Source: Citrobacter werkmanii NBRC 105721 (GTDB lineage Bacteria; Pseudomonadota; Gammaproteobacteria; Enterobacterales; Enterobacteriaceae). From it: 64,000 nt of DNA. The DNA lies in assembly GCA_000759755.1 (NCBI GenBank), contig BBMW01000005.1, forward strand, positions 62,001 through 126,000. Direction: 5' to 3'. The position numbers were made by a program, and so were the translations under genes. Under the pieces are notes generated by a model. The model saw only the letters and a program-made list of their open reading frames with translations, was not told the origin of the DNA and searched no databases. Below are positions 29,393-36,739 of the stretch, in pieces; positions within the stretch are counted from its first letter, which is position 1; every line of letters starts with the position of its first letter.

Positions 29393-29966
29393 TGCGGGTG
29401 CGGATGTCAGCACCGTCAATGAAGCTGTTTCGCAGCGAATTAAGCAGTACCGTAAACAAAAAAAAATGTCGCTTGATGAGCTGTCCAGGCAGGCAAATGT
29501 CAGTAAGGGAGCGCTGGTCGAGATTGAAGGATGTAAGGCCAATCCCAGTATTGCGCTGTTATGCCGTCTGGCAGCCGCAATGGGGGTATCGGTGGCTGAT
29601 TTTGTCGATGTAGGGACAAAACCAACCGTCCATCTTATTGCTGAAGGTGAGATCCCTGAACTCTGGAAAGGCGACAAAGGAGGAAGAGCAAGGCTTCTTG
29701 CTGGTTCCGGGGGGCCGGATATGACAGAGCTCTGGATGTGGGAAATGCAGCCAGGAGAAAAGTTTGCTTCTCCCGGTCACTCTACGGGAACACTTGAATT
29801 GTTTTATGTACAAACGGGGACGCTCACGCTTGGCGTACAAGAGCATCTGTATCTGGTTAATTCCGGTTGTTCTGCAACGGCCAGAACGGATGTCCCTCAT
29901 TTCTATGAAAACCGGGGTGAGAGCCCACTGATATTTATCATGACAGTGAATGAGAAAGCATCCTGA
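29364..29966 (+). CDS. XRE-family regulator with C-terminal cupin domain
   Basis: A 200-aa protein with an N-terminal HTH_3 domain (about residues 22-80, 'KKMSLDELSRQANVSKGALVEIEGCKANPS') and a C-terminal cupin_2 barrel (about 120-195, 'PGEKFASPGHSTGTLELFYVQTGTLTLGV'). Such proteins regulate neighbouring catabolic or biosynthetic genes in response to a small molecule. It is divergent from the B3/B4 and aldolase genes, the probable targets. Two starts are possible: ATG 29364, or ATG 29385 seven codons later. Confidence 0.85.
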   Translation: MTKKVNLMTDAGADVSTVNEAVSQRIKQYRKQKKMSLDELSRQANVSKGALVEIEGCKANPSIALLCRLAAAMGVSVADFVDVGTKPTVHLIAEGEIPELWKGDKGGRARLLAGSGGPDMTELWMWEMQPGEKFASPGHSTGTLELFYVQTGTLTLGVQEHLYLVNSGCSATARTDVPHFYENRGESPLIFIMTVNEKAS

Positions 29967-30579
29967 GTAACTCGTAAGAGTGAGATGTGTAGGGATAAAA
30001 ATCGTCCGGACATATGCTCAAGATCTATTTCTCAGAGATAACTACGGGCTAACTTTGTTCCCGATATACCTGTCTGTCAGATCCCGTGCTTTGTTATCTC
30101 CGGAAACTGAAGGCTGGTGAAGGATACCAGCCTCTCGGGCATTTTCATCGCATAGCGATGCTGTTCAATCACTGACCTGCTTTGTTTTGACTATCCTCAG
30201 ACAACAGTACCTCCCTTATAGCTGTGATGATGAATATAACCATCTGATTTTATAGATTTTCATCGTTATACCTATTCTGTCATTAGCGTCTCTGACTTGC
30301 TGAGTCATACATACATAATCTGCGTTTTTTGGGTTCACCTTTCAAAAGATTTATAGATCTTGGTCAATATAATGACCTTATTATGCCAATGATATGACCG
30401 GCAGATCCTGACGATCACACTGGCTGAACCCCAGGATCAAGGTACTTTATACAAAGATATTTGGACTAATAAGGCAATTTGAAGAAGAAAACGCGGCCAC
30501 TGGCCTTACTGCTCTGTCAGTTTGACTCACTGGCACGTGTTCAAAAATCTCAGCAAAAGCCATAACAGAGATAACATAC
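29967..30579. other. 613-bp non-coding stretch before the 12-TM gene
   Basis: No convincing open reading frame on either strand. It holds a hairpin AGGCTGGT-7 nt-ACCAGCCT at 30111-30133 without a T-run and the palindrome GGTCAATATAATGACC at 30362-30377. The second half becomes AT-rich like the gene that follows. It may contain a long leader or decayed sequence. Confidence 0.6.
30362..30377. promoter_or_regulatory. GGTCA-N6-TGACC palindrome
   Basis: A perfect 5+5 bp inverted repeat with AT-rich centre, 200 bp upstream of the 12-TM gene. It shares TAATGACC with the repeats at the XRE-cupin promoter, so the same regulator could bind both. Confidence 0.4.
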
Positions 30580-31989
30580 ATGATAAAACCAACGGACTAT
30601 GAACCTGAACCAGGTCTGGGGAAACATAGCTGGCCACAGGTAATCAAATGGCTACTCATCATTCTGGTCATTTATGCAGTATGCAGTGTTTTTATTTCAA
30701 ATCCTTTTTCTATTTTTGTGGACAGAGTAACTCCCGTAGATTACTCAAGAATAATGTATTTTCATGGCTTGTCTGTAGGTCTTGCTGGTCTGACTGCTCT
30801 ACTGGTTAGTCAGATTTATGGTCTTGACGGAAAATTCAAAAAAATTATTTTCTATTGCACAATCGCCACAATTTTAATTAGTGTAAGTGGTGGTGCGATC
30901 AATCGTTCTATGGAATCCAGCAAGCTTGCATTGTGGTACCAAATTCTTTCTTTTTTATCGCTTGATGTGATACTGATAACAATGTTATCAGGACTTATTC
31001 TGTCAAAAAATAAAGAATTAAAGTCATCACGAACATATTATCTGGTTATAGCCGCATCCTGCACAGCTGTCATTGCCGCACTGATTGGCGATTTAGCCGG
31101 GTTCATTCTTGATTTTGGCGACTGGCTGGGAATATTAGGTTGGTATGCTGGTAAGATTGGTTATACCCTACCGGAATGGCAGGACAATTTACTACGCTCT
31201 CACTCTGACATGATGGTAGTGGCTGTCATTGGTCTTATACTGTCGGCAGTGACCTGGAGATACGGGAGATATTTATCCGGATATGCTGCAAAGATAAAAG
31301 CAACTGGTGAATGGCTGGTTATTTTGGGGCTGGTTGCTGTTGTTATTATTTTAGTAGTATCAGGTTTCGGTGGTCCTCTTTTACAGATCCCTCATATTTT
31401 TACAGAAAAAGGATTCTTTGAACCCAGAGGCCATAGTGTGGCTGGTATTGATTTAGGTGATTTTACAATCGGTACCTTTATTTTATGTGGCGGTTTACTT
31501 CTGATTGGCTCAATACTTTTCGGAAAAGGGAAAAATGGCGTCAAACTAAACGAATCCAGCAAGTACACTCTTATGGGGATCTTCCTTACATGGTGTAGCA
31601 TAGTGATTACCGTAGCAGGTATGGGGTTCCTGGAAGAGTATCGAGCCGATCTTTATAACTCAGCTAACCCTGTGCCACTAGGGGAGTATGGTTTTGCATT
31701 CCGCATGCTGCATCTTGATGTCAGTTTGATATTATTTCCGGCTATTATGGTTGTTATGTTGTTTGCCCAGCATCTGCTGAAGGATGAACAGACAAAACTT
31801 ATCCAATGGGTTTTACGCACAGGTGTCTTGCTTTGCTCTATTGGATCCCTGATATACATGATACTGAACCCCCAGGCCTTTGGTCCCGGTTACTGGGTCG
31901 TCGGCTCCGGTTTCATATTTGTTGTAATGGGGATGTGCTACTTTTTTGTTAAAAGCGATAATCACATTAAAGAAAGATTTAATCAGTAA
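30580..31989 (+). CDS. Unidentified 12-TM membrane protein with intramembrane histidines
   Basis: A 469-aa integral membrane protein that I do not recognise. By eye it has 12 hydrophobic segments: about 24-42, 59-82, 87-107, 116-141, 151-177, 211-232, 244-262, 292-314, 328-350, 374-398, 403-427 and 433-453. Histidines sit in or at helix ends: 'IMYFHGLSV' (H63), 'LLRSHSDMMVV' (about H208), 'EPRGHSVAG' and 'MLHLDVSLIL'. The helix count and histidine placement recall heme-copper oxidase/NO reductase subunit I, but the signature copper-site histidines are not evident. The codon composition is clearly more AT-rich than its neighbours, suggesting recent transfer. No partner subunit gene is adjacent. 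Confidence 0.7.
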   Translation: MIKPTDYEPEPGLGKHSWPQVIKWLLIILVIYAVCSVFISNPFSIFVDRVTPVDYSRIMYFHGLSVGLAGLTALLVSQIYGLDGKFKKIIFYCTIATILISVSGGAINRSMESSKLALWYQILSFLSLDVILITMLSGLILSKNKELKSSRTYYLVIAASCTAVIAALIGDLAGFILDFGDWLGILGWYAGKIGYTLPEWQDNLLRSHSDMMVVAVIGLILSAVTWRYGRYLSGYAAKIKATGEWLVILGLVAVVIILVVSGFGGPLLQIPHIFTEKGFFEPRGHSVAGIDLGDFTIGTFILCGGLLLIGSILFGKGKNGVKLNESSKYTLMGIFLTWCSIVITVAGMGFLEEYRADLYNSANPVPLGEYGFAFRMLHLDVSLILFPAIMVVMLFAQHLLKDEQTKLIQWVLRTGVLLCSIGSLIYMILNPQAFGPGYWVVGSGFIFVVMGMCYFFVKSDNHIKERFNQ

Positions 31990-32054
31990 AACCATCATCT
32001 GGATCCTTTAAACGGATACAGACGATGGCTGATGGTTACGTATTACAGATCAGG

Positions 32055-32074
32055 TGCCACCATTAAAGGTGGCA
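32055..32074 (+). terminator. Possible terminator after the 12-TM gene
   Basis: A 7-bp stem with a 6-nt AT loop, followed by TCATTAGTTTG, an imperfect T-rich tail, 66 nt after the stop codon. Confidence 0.4.
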
Positions 32075-32095
32075 TCATTAGTTTGATCTCACCTG

Positions 32096-32128
32096 AATGT
32101 TGTAGTCTGTTATGCAGACTACAACATT
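32096..32128. repeat. Perfect 14-bp inverted repeat
   Basis: AATGTTGTAGTCTG and its exact complement CAGACTACAACATT flank a 5-nt loop TTATG. It lacks a T-run, so it is not a standard terminator. It could be an RNA hairpin, a regulator site or a recombination remnant at this accessory junction. Confidence 0.6.
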
Positions 32129-32395
32129 ACTCAGAATTTATAGTGTCGACCTGAAGGAGCTATGTCCGAAACCATGAATTAGGTTCATATGCCATGTTGG
32201 TTCCGTAGAGTAGTCCTGTCCTGATGCGTTATAGAGTCTGATATCGCAGCCTTTATCCTTTCTTATCCTCATCTTTAACAGAACAACCTCGTCTGTATTA
32301 ATGAATTCCATGCATAGGTCAAATCAGAGATTACAGGCTAATCACGGCGGGGGTTCTGGCCTAATATGGTGTTTTAACATGACAGGGGCTTGGCC

Positions 32396-33265
32396 GTGGA
32401 ATACTCAGTACTAAGTAACAACCGCAAAATGCCGATGGTTGGTTTTGGCGTTTTTAAGGTCACCGATAAAGAAGAGTGTAAGCAGTCGGTATTAAGCGCT
32501 ATTCGTACCGGTTACCGCCTCATCGATACCGCAGCCGTGTACAGCAATGAAGATGCCGTGGGTGAGGCGGTTCGTGCAGCCATTGCCGAAGGTCTGTGTA
32601 CCCGCGAGGAGTTATTTATCACTTCTAAGCTGTGGGTCCAGGATATGGCCAACTACGATATGGCTAAAGCCGGTATTGAGGCGTCGCTGAAAAAATCGGG
32701 CCTGGAATATTTTGATCTTTATTTATTGCATCAGGCCATGGGCGATTATTTCAGCGCCTGGCGCGCGCTGGAAGAGGCTTATGAAGTCGGTAAACTGAAG
32801 GCCATTGGCGTCTCCAACTTCTATGCGCATGTATTAGCTAACTTCTGTGAAACCGTCAGAATTAAGCCGATGGTGAACCAGGTCGAATTACATCCTTACT
32901 TTGCGCAACCTGTAGCTATCGAAACCATGAAGCGCTACAACGTTCAGCCTGAAGCCTGGGCGCCGTTAGGCGGTGGCAGGCATAAACCGTATGAAGATGA
33001 AATGCTCCAGGGGATTGCGGATGCCCACCAAAAAACCGTTGCTCAGGTCGTTCTGCGCTGGAACGTGCAGCGCGGCGTCACGGTGATTCCTAAATCCACC
33101 CGGCAGGAGCGTATTGCAGAGAATTTTGCCATCTGGGATTTCTCACTCACGGATAGCGAAATGGCGCAAATCAGTGCGCTGGATTTAGGCTATGTGGGTG
33201 AGGCGGTGAAGCACTTTAACCCTGAATTCGTTCGCGGCTGCCTTGGCGTTAAAATCCATGACTGA
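32396..33265 (+). CDS. Aldo/keto reductase
   Basis: A 289-aa AKR with the family tetrad: Asp and Tyr in 'RLIDTAAVYSNEDAVG', Lys in 'FITSKLWVQD', His in 'DLYLLHQAMGDY'. The NADPH-binding C-terminal segment is 'VIPKSTRQERIAENFAIWDFSLT'. I choose the GTG at 32396 because an AGGGG Shine-Dalgarno lies 8 nt upstream; a TTG at 32390 in the same frame would sit too close to it. The substrate is unknown. It is convergent with a MarR-family gene. Confidence 0.87.
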   Translation: MEYSVLSNNRKMPMVGFGVFKVTDKEECKQSVLSAIRTGYRLIDTAAVYSNEDAVGEAVRAAIAEGLCTREELFITSKLWVQDMANYDMAKAGIEASLKKSGLEYFDLYLLHQAMGDYFSAWRALEEAYEVGKLKAIGVSNFYAHVLANFCETVRIKPMVNQVELHPYFAQPVAIETMKRYNVQPEAWAPLGGGRHKPYEDEMLQGIADAHQKTVAQVVLRWNVQRGVTVIPKSTRQERIAENFAIWDFSLTDSEMAQISALDLGYVGEAVKHFNPEFVRGCLGVKIHD

Positions 33266-33350
33266 GCTTGGAGAAAACGTCGCGAGCTCGTAAAACGGAC
33301 AACTTTTTTACCTACGTTAAAATGGCTGGTGTGATTTTCCTCCAGCCATT

Positions 33351-33914
33351 TTAAGTTTCCGGGGGCTGGTGCTCCCGGCAAATCAGCAACGCATCCTCTT
33401 CACTCAATCTCTCTTTCGTCAGATTACAATATCCCTGACCACCCGTTTTTTGGTGGAAGCGACAGCTATGGCAAAGTCCAAAGCCAGGCACATTGTTGGT
33501 CCGCTGGATCCCACGTAAAAGTTCAAGCAGTAGCTCCTTAAGTACAGTCGCGCGTTCACCCATCGCCGTTTCACCCGCCACCAAAAACGTTGGCGGGAGC
33601 AGGGCGTCCAGTAACGTACCGGCTGATTCAGTTAACTGTAAATGTACGCTGCGTTTATCGCGGGCATCCTGCTTACGAACAATCAGTCCTTTGCTTTCCA
33701 GCAGCTTCAGCGATTGCGATACGGTGCCTTTGGTGAGGCCGAGGTAGTCCGTTACGCCAAGCGGCGTATTGGAATAACGGTTGCAACGGGCCAGATACAT
33801 TAACGCGCTGAGTTGTACCGGTTGCAGATCCGCCAGTAATGGATGTTGGCGAAACCACATCCGTGTCAGGCTGGAAAGCCTGTCCAGGACATCGAAAAGT
33901 GACATGTCGTGCAT
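33351..33914 (-). CDS. MarR-family regulator with four-cysteine C-terminal tail
   Basis: A 187-aa MarR-type winged-helix regulator: HTH in 'TPLGVTDYLGLTKGTVSQSLKLLESKGLI' and wing 'RKQDARDKRSVHLQLT'. Beyond the usual fold it has a C-terminal extension with four cysteines, C148-x2-C151, C163 and C179 ('CHSCRFHQ', 'GYCNLT', 'LLICREH'), suited to bind a metal or Fe-S cluster, or to sense thiol oxidation. The ATG at 33914 has a very strong GAGGAGG Shine-Dalgarno. It is divergent from a CxxC thioredoxin-like gene, with a perfect palindrome in between. Confidence 0.85.
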   Translation of the reverse strand: MHDMSLFDVLDRLSSLTRMWFRQHPLLADLQPVQLSALMYLARCNRYSNTPLGVTDYLGLTKGTVSQSLKLLESKGLIVRKQDARDKRSVHLQLTESAGTLLDALLPPTFLVAGETAMGERATVLKELLLELLRGIQRTNNVPGFGLCHSCRFHQKTGGQGYCNLTKERLSEEDALLICREHQPPET

Positions 33915-33992
33915 AACAACTTCCTCCTCGACATATAGTATCGATTAAAAACTATATTGACAAAGCATAAAAGTGGCATAGCATCAATTATA

Positions 33993-34007
33993 GTATCGAA
34001 TCGATAC
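33993..34007. promoter_or_regulatory. Palindromic operator between the MarR and thioredoxin-like genes
   Basis: GTATCGA-A-TCGATAC is a perfect 7+1+7 palindrome 24 bp before the thioredoxin-like ATG. A second partial copy (AGTATCGATT, 33937-33946) lies 23 bp before the MarR ATG. Paired sites in a MarR divergent region suggest autoregulation and control of the facing gene. Confidence 0.6.
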
Positions 34008-34030
34008 CATAATTTAAAAGGAGATATATC

Positions 34031-34261
34031 ATGACTAAAGCCCGTTTTTATCATGCCGGTTGCCCGGTTTGCGTTTCCGCAGAACAAGCGCTGCTTCAGC
34101 ATCTGTCCTCCGATGTTGAAATCGATGTTATTCACCTGGGAGAGCAACCTGGCCGGGTTACGGAAGCAGAACAGGCTGGCGTGAAGTCCGTTCCGGCGCT
34201 GGTGATCGACGGCAATGTGCTGCATATCAATTTTGGCGCGCCCATTGAAGCGCTGAAATAA
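34031..34261 (+). CDS. Small thioredoxin/glutaredoxin-fold protein
   Basis: A 76-aa protein of minimal thioredoxin fold. The redox motif is CPVC at residues 11-14 ('FYHAGCPVCVSAEQ') and the cis-proline is in 'VKSVPALVIDG'. It lacks a signal peptide, so it is cytoplasmic. It has an AAAGGAG Shine-Dalgarno and faces the cysteine-rich MarR regulator, which suggests a redox circuit. The physiological partner is unknown. Confidence 0.82.
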   Translation: MTKARFYHAGCPVCVSAEQALLQHLSSDVEIDVIHLGEQPGRVTEAEQAGVKSVPALVIDGNVLHINFGAPIEALK

Positions 34262-34327
34262 CCTGGTGCGTTCGGGAAGTGGCGTAAGCAATTTCCCGAA
34301 CATCCGCGGCAATAAGGAAGAGGCGTT

Positions 34328-34597
34328 ATGAATGTGACGGGAAAATACCATCCTATAGATTGCGAACTTCACGATTATCTGGAGATCGCCTGTCTGTACC
34401 ATTATTGGTTACGTATTGAGCTAACCGATGGCTCGTGTATGAATGCCACAGCGTTGACGACCTGCACCACCAGAGATAAAGAAGAGTTTCTGGTGGTGGA
34501 ATACAATGGCAATCCGCTAAAAATTCGTCTGGATCGTTTGTCTGCGATCGCCGCGCTGACGGCCGGGGCGACGTTTAGCGTCGTCAGCTTTCGTTGA
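34328..34597 (+). CDS. Rof/YaeO-like Rho-binding antiterminator
   Basis: An 89-aa protein of the Rof (YaeO) family: 'YHPIDCELHDYLEIACLYHYWLRIELTDG' and 'EEFLVVEYNGNPLKIRLDRLSAI' align with E. coli Rof, which binds Rho hexamers and inhibits termination. It is not at the normal rof locus (near tilS), so it is presumably a second copy in this genome. It follows the thioredoxin-like gene by 66 bp on the same strand. Confidence 0.8.
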   Translation: MNVTGKYHPIDCELHDYLEIACLYHYWLRIELTDGSCMNATALTTCTTRDKEEFLVVEYNGNPLKIRLDRLSAIAALTAGATFSVVSFR

Positions 34598-34626
34598 GTA
34601 ACGACGCAACGAACGCGCCGCCGCTG

Positions 34627-35397
34627 TTATACGGTATAAATACGAATGTCATGCGCCTGGAAAGCCGTGGCATACTCTTTGCTGATATTTTCCTCCACGA
34701 CAATCACATCAATATTGCTGCTTTCGGCGACGACATAGCGGGCGACGGCTGGGATCTTTTCCGCCGTCAGTGCGACGATAGTTTCATTGCACTGTTTGAT
34801 TACCGCTTTTTTGAACTCGCAATCCGCATAATCAAATCCGGTTAAGCCGGATTCTGGCGACATCGCGCAACCGCCAATAAAACCCTGATCGAATAAGATG
34901 TTCTGCACTTGGGCGATGGCGGCGGCCCCCACACATCCACCCGAGGATCTCTGTACCGCGCCGCCTAACATGATGACCTCAAACAGCGGTTTTTCCAGCA
35001 AAACGGCGGCAATCTCTGGGGAGTTGGTCACTACGGTTAACGCCAGTTCGGCGGGCAGAGCTTCAGCCATCGCTAAATTTGTGCTGCCCGTGTCGATAAA
35101 AATGCAGCTGCCGGATTTGACCAACCGGGCGCACCTCTGCGCGATACTGTTTTTTTTCGCCACATTAATGTTCTTGCGTACGGCGATGTCTTCGGATTCA
35201 GGAAGGGCAATGACCGCGCCGCCATAAACCTTTTTACACACGCCATCTTTACTTAGCTCATGTAGGTCGCGGCGGATCGTATGTTCAGAAACGCCTAGCC
35301 GACTGGCGAGCTCGGAACAAATGACTCTGCCGTTTTCCTGCAAGATCTGATAGATAAGCGCCTGGCGCTGTTCCGGGAAGGCAGCATAATCAAGCAT
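34627..35397 (-). CDS. DeoR-family transcriptional regulator
   Basis: A 256-aa DeoR-type repressor. The N-terminal HTH ('ALIYQILQENGRVICSELASRLGVSEHTIRRDLHEL') is followed by a DeoRC sugar-phosphate-sensor domain ('IFIDTGSTNLAMAEALP', 'NSPEIAAVL', 'ESGLTGFDYADCEFKK'). Effectors in the family are usually phosphorylated sugars. I start at the ATG at 35397, which has GGAG upstream; the longer frame runs into the divergent gene. It faces a VOC-family gene, its likely target. Confidence 0.87.
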   Translation of the reverse strand: MLDYAAFPEQRQALIYQILQENGRVICSELASRLGVSEHTIRRDLHELSKDGVCKKVYGGAVIALPESEDIAVRKNINVAKKNSIAQRCARLVKSGSCIFIDTGSTNLAMAEALPAELALTVVTNSPEIAAVLLEKPLFEVIMLGGAVQRSSGGCVGAAAIAQVQNILFDQGFIGGCAMSPESGLTGFDYADCEFKKAVIKQCNETIVALTAEKIPAVARYVVAESSNIDVIVVEENISKEYATAFQAHDIRIYTV

Positions 35398-35513
35398 AAA
35401 TACTCCAGATAAAACAAATAACGAGCAATAATGAGCATGATCGTGCATGATGATTAACGATGTCAACACCCTTGAGAACGTATTGTTCGGAATACTACGA
35501 GAAGAGGTTCGTG

Positions 35514-35897
35514 ATGAAGATTGCGCATATGGCTTTATGGACACAGGATCTCGAGCAGCAAGCTCGTTTCTGGGTCACGTTCTTTGACGGCAAGATTAAC
35601 GAAAAATACTGCAGTAAAACCAATCCTGGATTTGAATCTTATTTTGTTCGTATTGGCGATGAGGTTGCGATTGAAATAATGACCAAACCGGGCCTTACAA
35701 GACGACAGCCAGACAATAACACCTGTGGATGGGTACACCTTGCGCTCTCCGCAGGCTGCGCGGAAAAAGTTGATGCCATCGCGAGACTCGCGCAGGAACA
35801 GGGGATTTTAATTTCTGCTCCACGAACCACCGGTGATGGCTATTACGAAGCGGTAATACAAGATCCTGACGGCAATTTAATTGAGATTGTTGCCTAA
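35514..35897 (+). CDS. VOC (glyoxalase-fold) family protein
   Basis: A 127-aa vicinal-oxygen-chelate protein: the N-terminal 'KIAHMALWTQDLEQQARFWVTFFDG', then 'WVHLALSAG' and C-terminal 'DPDGNLIEIV'. The positions of His5, Glu in 'VAIEIM', His in 'WVHLAL' and Glu in 'LIEIV' match the metal ligands of glyoxalase I-like enzymes. The start at 35514 has AGAGG upstream. The substrate is unknown; control by the divergent DeoR regulator is likely. Confidence 0.83.
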   Translation: MKIAHMALWTQDLEQQARFWVTFFDGKINEKYCSKTNPGFESYFVRIGDEVAIEIMTKPGLTRRQPDNNTCGWVHLALSAGCAEKVDAIARLAQEQGILISAPRTTGDGYYEAVIQDPDGNLIEIVA

Positions 35898-36069
35898 CGT
35901 TGTACAAATTTCCCTGCTGATAAATGGCATCGGGGACTGATCATTGATGAGTATTGTTCATAGGTTCGTTCTTATTTAATCCTCTAATCAGCGGTGCGTT
36001 AGGCCTCTATAATTTTACTGTTTTCAGTATCCGGCGGCAGTACGCTGGCGTTATTTTGGAGAGTCATAC

Positions 36070-36699
36070 ATGCAACATCAACTGGATGCCAGACAGCAGG
36101 CAATCATACCTATTGCCGCGTTTACCGCTACAGGCCAGGGCGAAAACCTGGACGCGGCGTTGAATGCCGGGCTGGATGCGGGACTCACCCTCAATGAAGT
36201 GAAGGAAATTCTACAACAGCTTTATGCTTACTGCGGTTTCCCCCGCAGCCTGAACGGACTTGCTTGTTTAATGTCTGTGGTTAAACGCCGTAGAGAAAGA
36301 GGAATTACCGACGCAGAGGGAAATCCGGCCACGCCGCCGACGGAGGGCTGGGACAGCTTCCAGGCGGGGAGTCGCACACAGACCCAGCTCGTTGGGCATC
36401 AGGTCAGTGGGCCGCTGTTCGACTTTGCCCCTGTCATTGATGTCTGGCTAAAGGCACATTTATTTGGCGATATTTTTCAGCGTGACGTCCTTAACTGGAA
36501 GATGCGGGAGCTGGCGACGGTTTCTGCGTTAGCGGTATTAGGCGGTGTGAACAGTCAACTGAAGAGCCATTTTGCTATCAGTCTGAATATCGGTATGACT
36601 ACTGATCAACTGATTGAATTTATTGCAATACTTGAACAGCATTGTGGTGCTGAGATCGCGACTAATGCCCGCGCGGTTCTTGATGAATGTCGCTTATGA
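36070..36699 (+). CDS. Carboxymuconolactone decarboxylase-family protein (two CMD domains)
   Basis: A 209-aa protein with two CMD repeats: about 25-85 ('LDAALNAGLDAGLTLNEVKEILQQLYAYCGFPRSLNG') and about 140-205 ('MRELATVSALAVLGGVNSQLKSHFAISLNIGMT'). The first has Cys55 in 'YCGFPRS' but not the CxxC pair of AhpD, so peroxidase activity through an AhpD-like mechanism is doubtful. It has a GGAG Shine-Dalgarno and precedes an alcohol dehydrogenase gene by 40 bp. Confidence 0.82.
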   Translation: MQHQLDARQQAIIPIAAFTATGQGENLDAALNAGLDAGLTLNEVKEILQQLYAYCGFPRSLNGLACLMSVVKRRRERGITDAEGNPATPPTEGWDSFQAGSRTQTQLVGHQVSGPLFDFAPVIDVWLKAHLFGDIFQRDVLNWKMRELATVSALAVLGGVNSQLKSHFAISLNIGMTTDQLIEFIAILEQHCGAEIATNARAVLDECRL

Positions 36700-36739
36700 A
36701 TGCTGGTTAAGGTAGTACCTAATCCCTGAGGAAATCATA

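Larger units (their letters stand above)
31990..32395. other. 406-bp non-coding stretch with two strong hairpins
   Basis: No gene seen. TGCCACC-ATTAAA-GGTGGCA (32055-32074) may terminate the 12-TM gene. A longer perfect inverted repeat follows at 32096-32128. The remaining 260 bp before the aldo-keto reductase gene show nothing recognisable. Confidence 0.6.
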
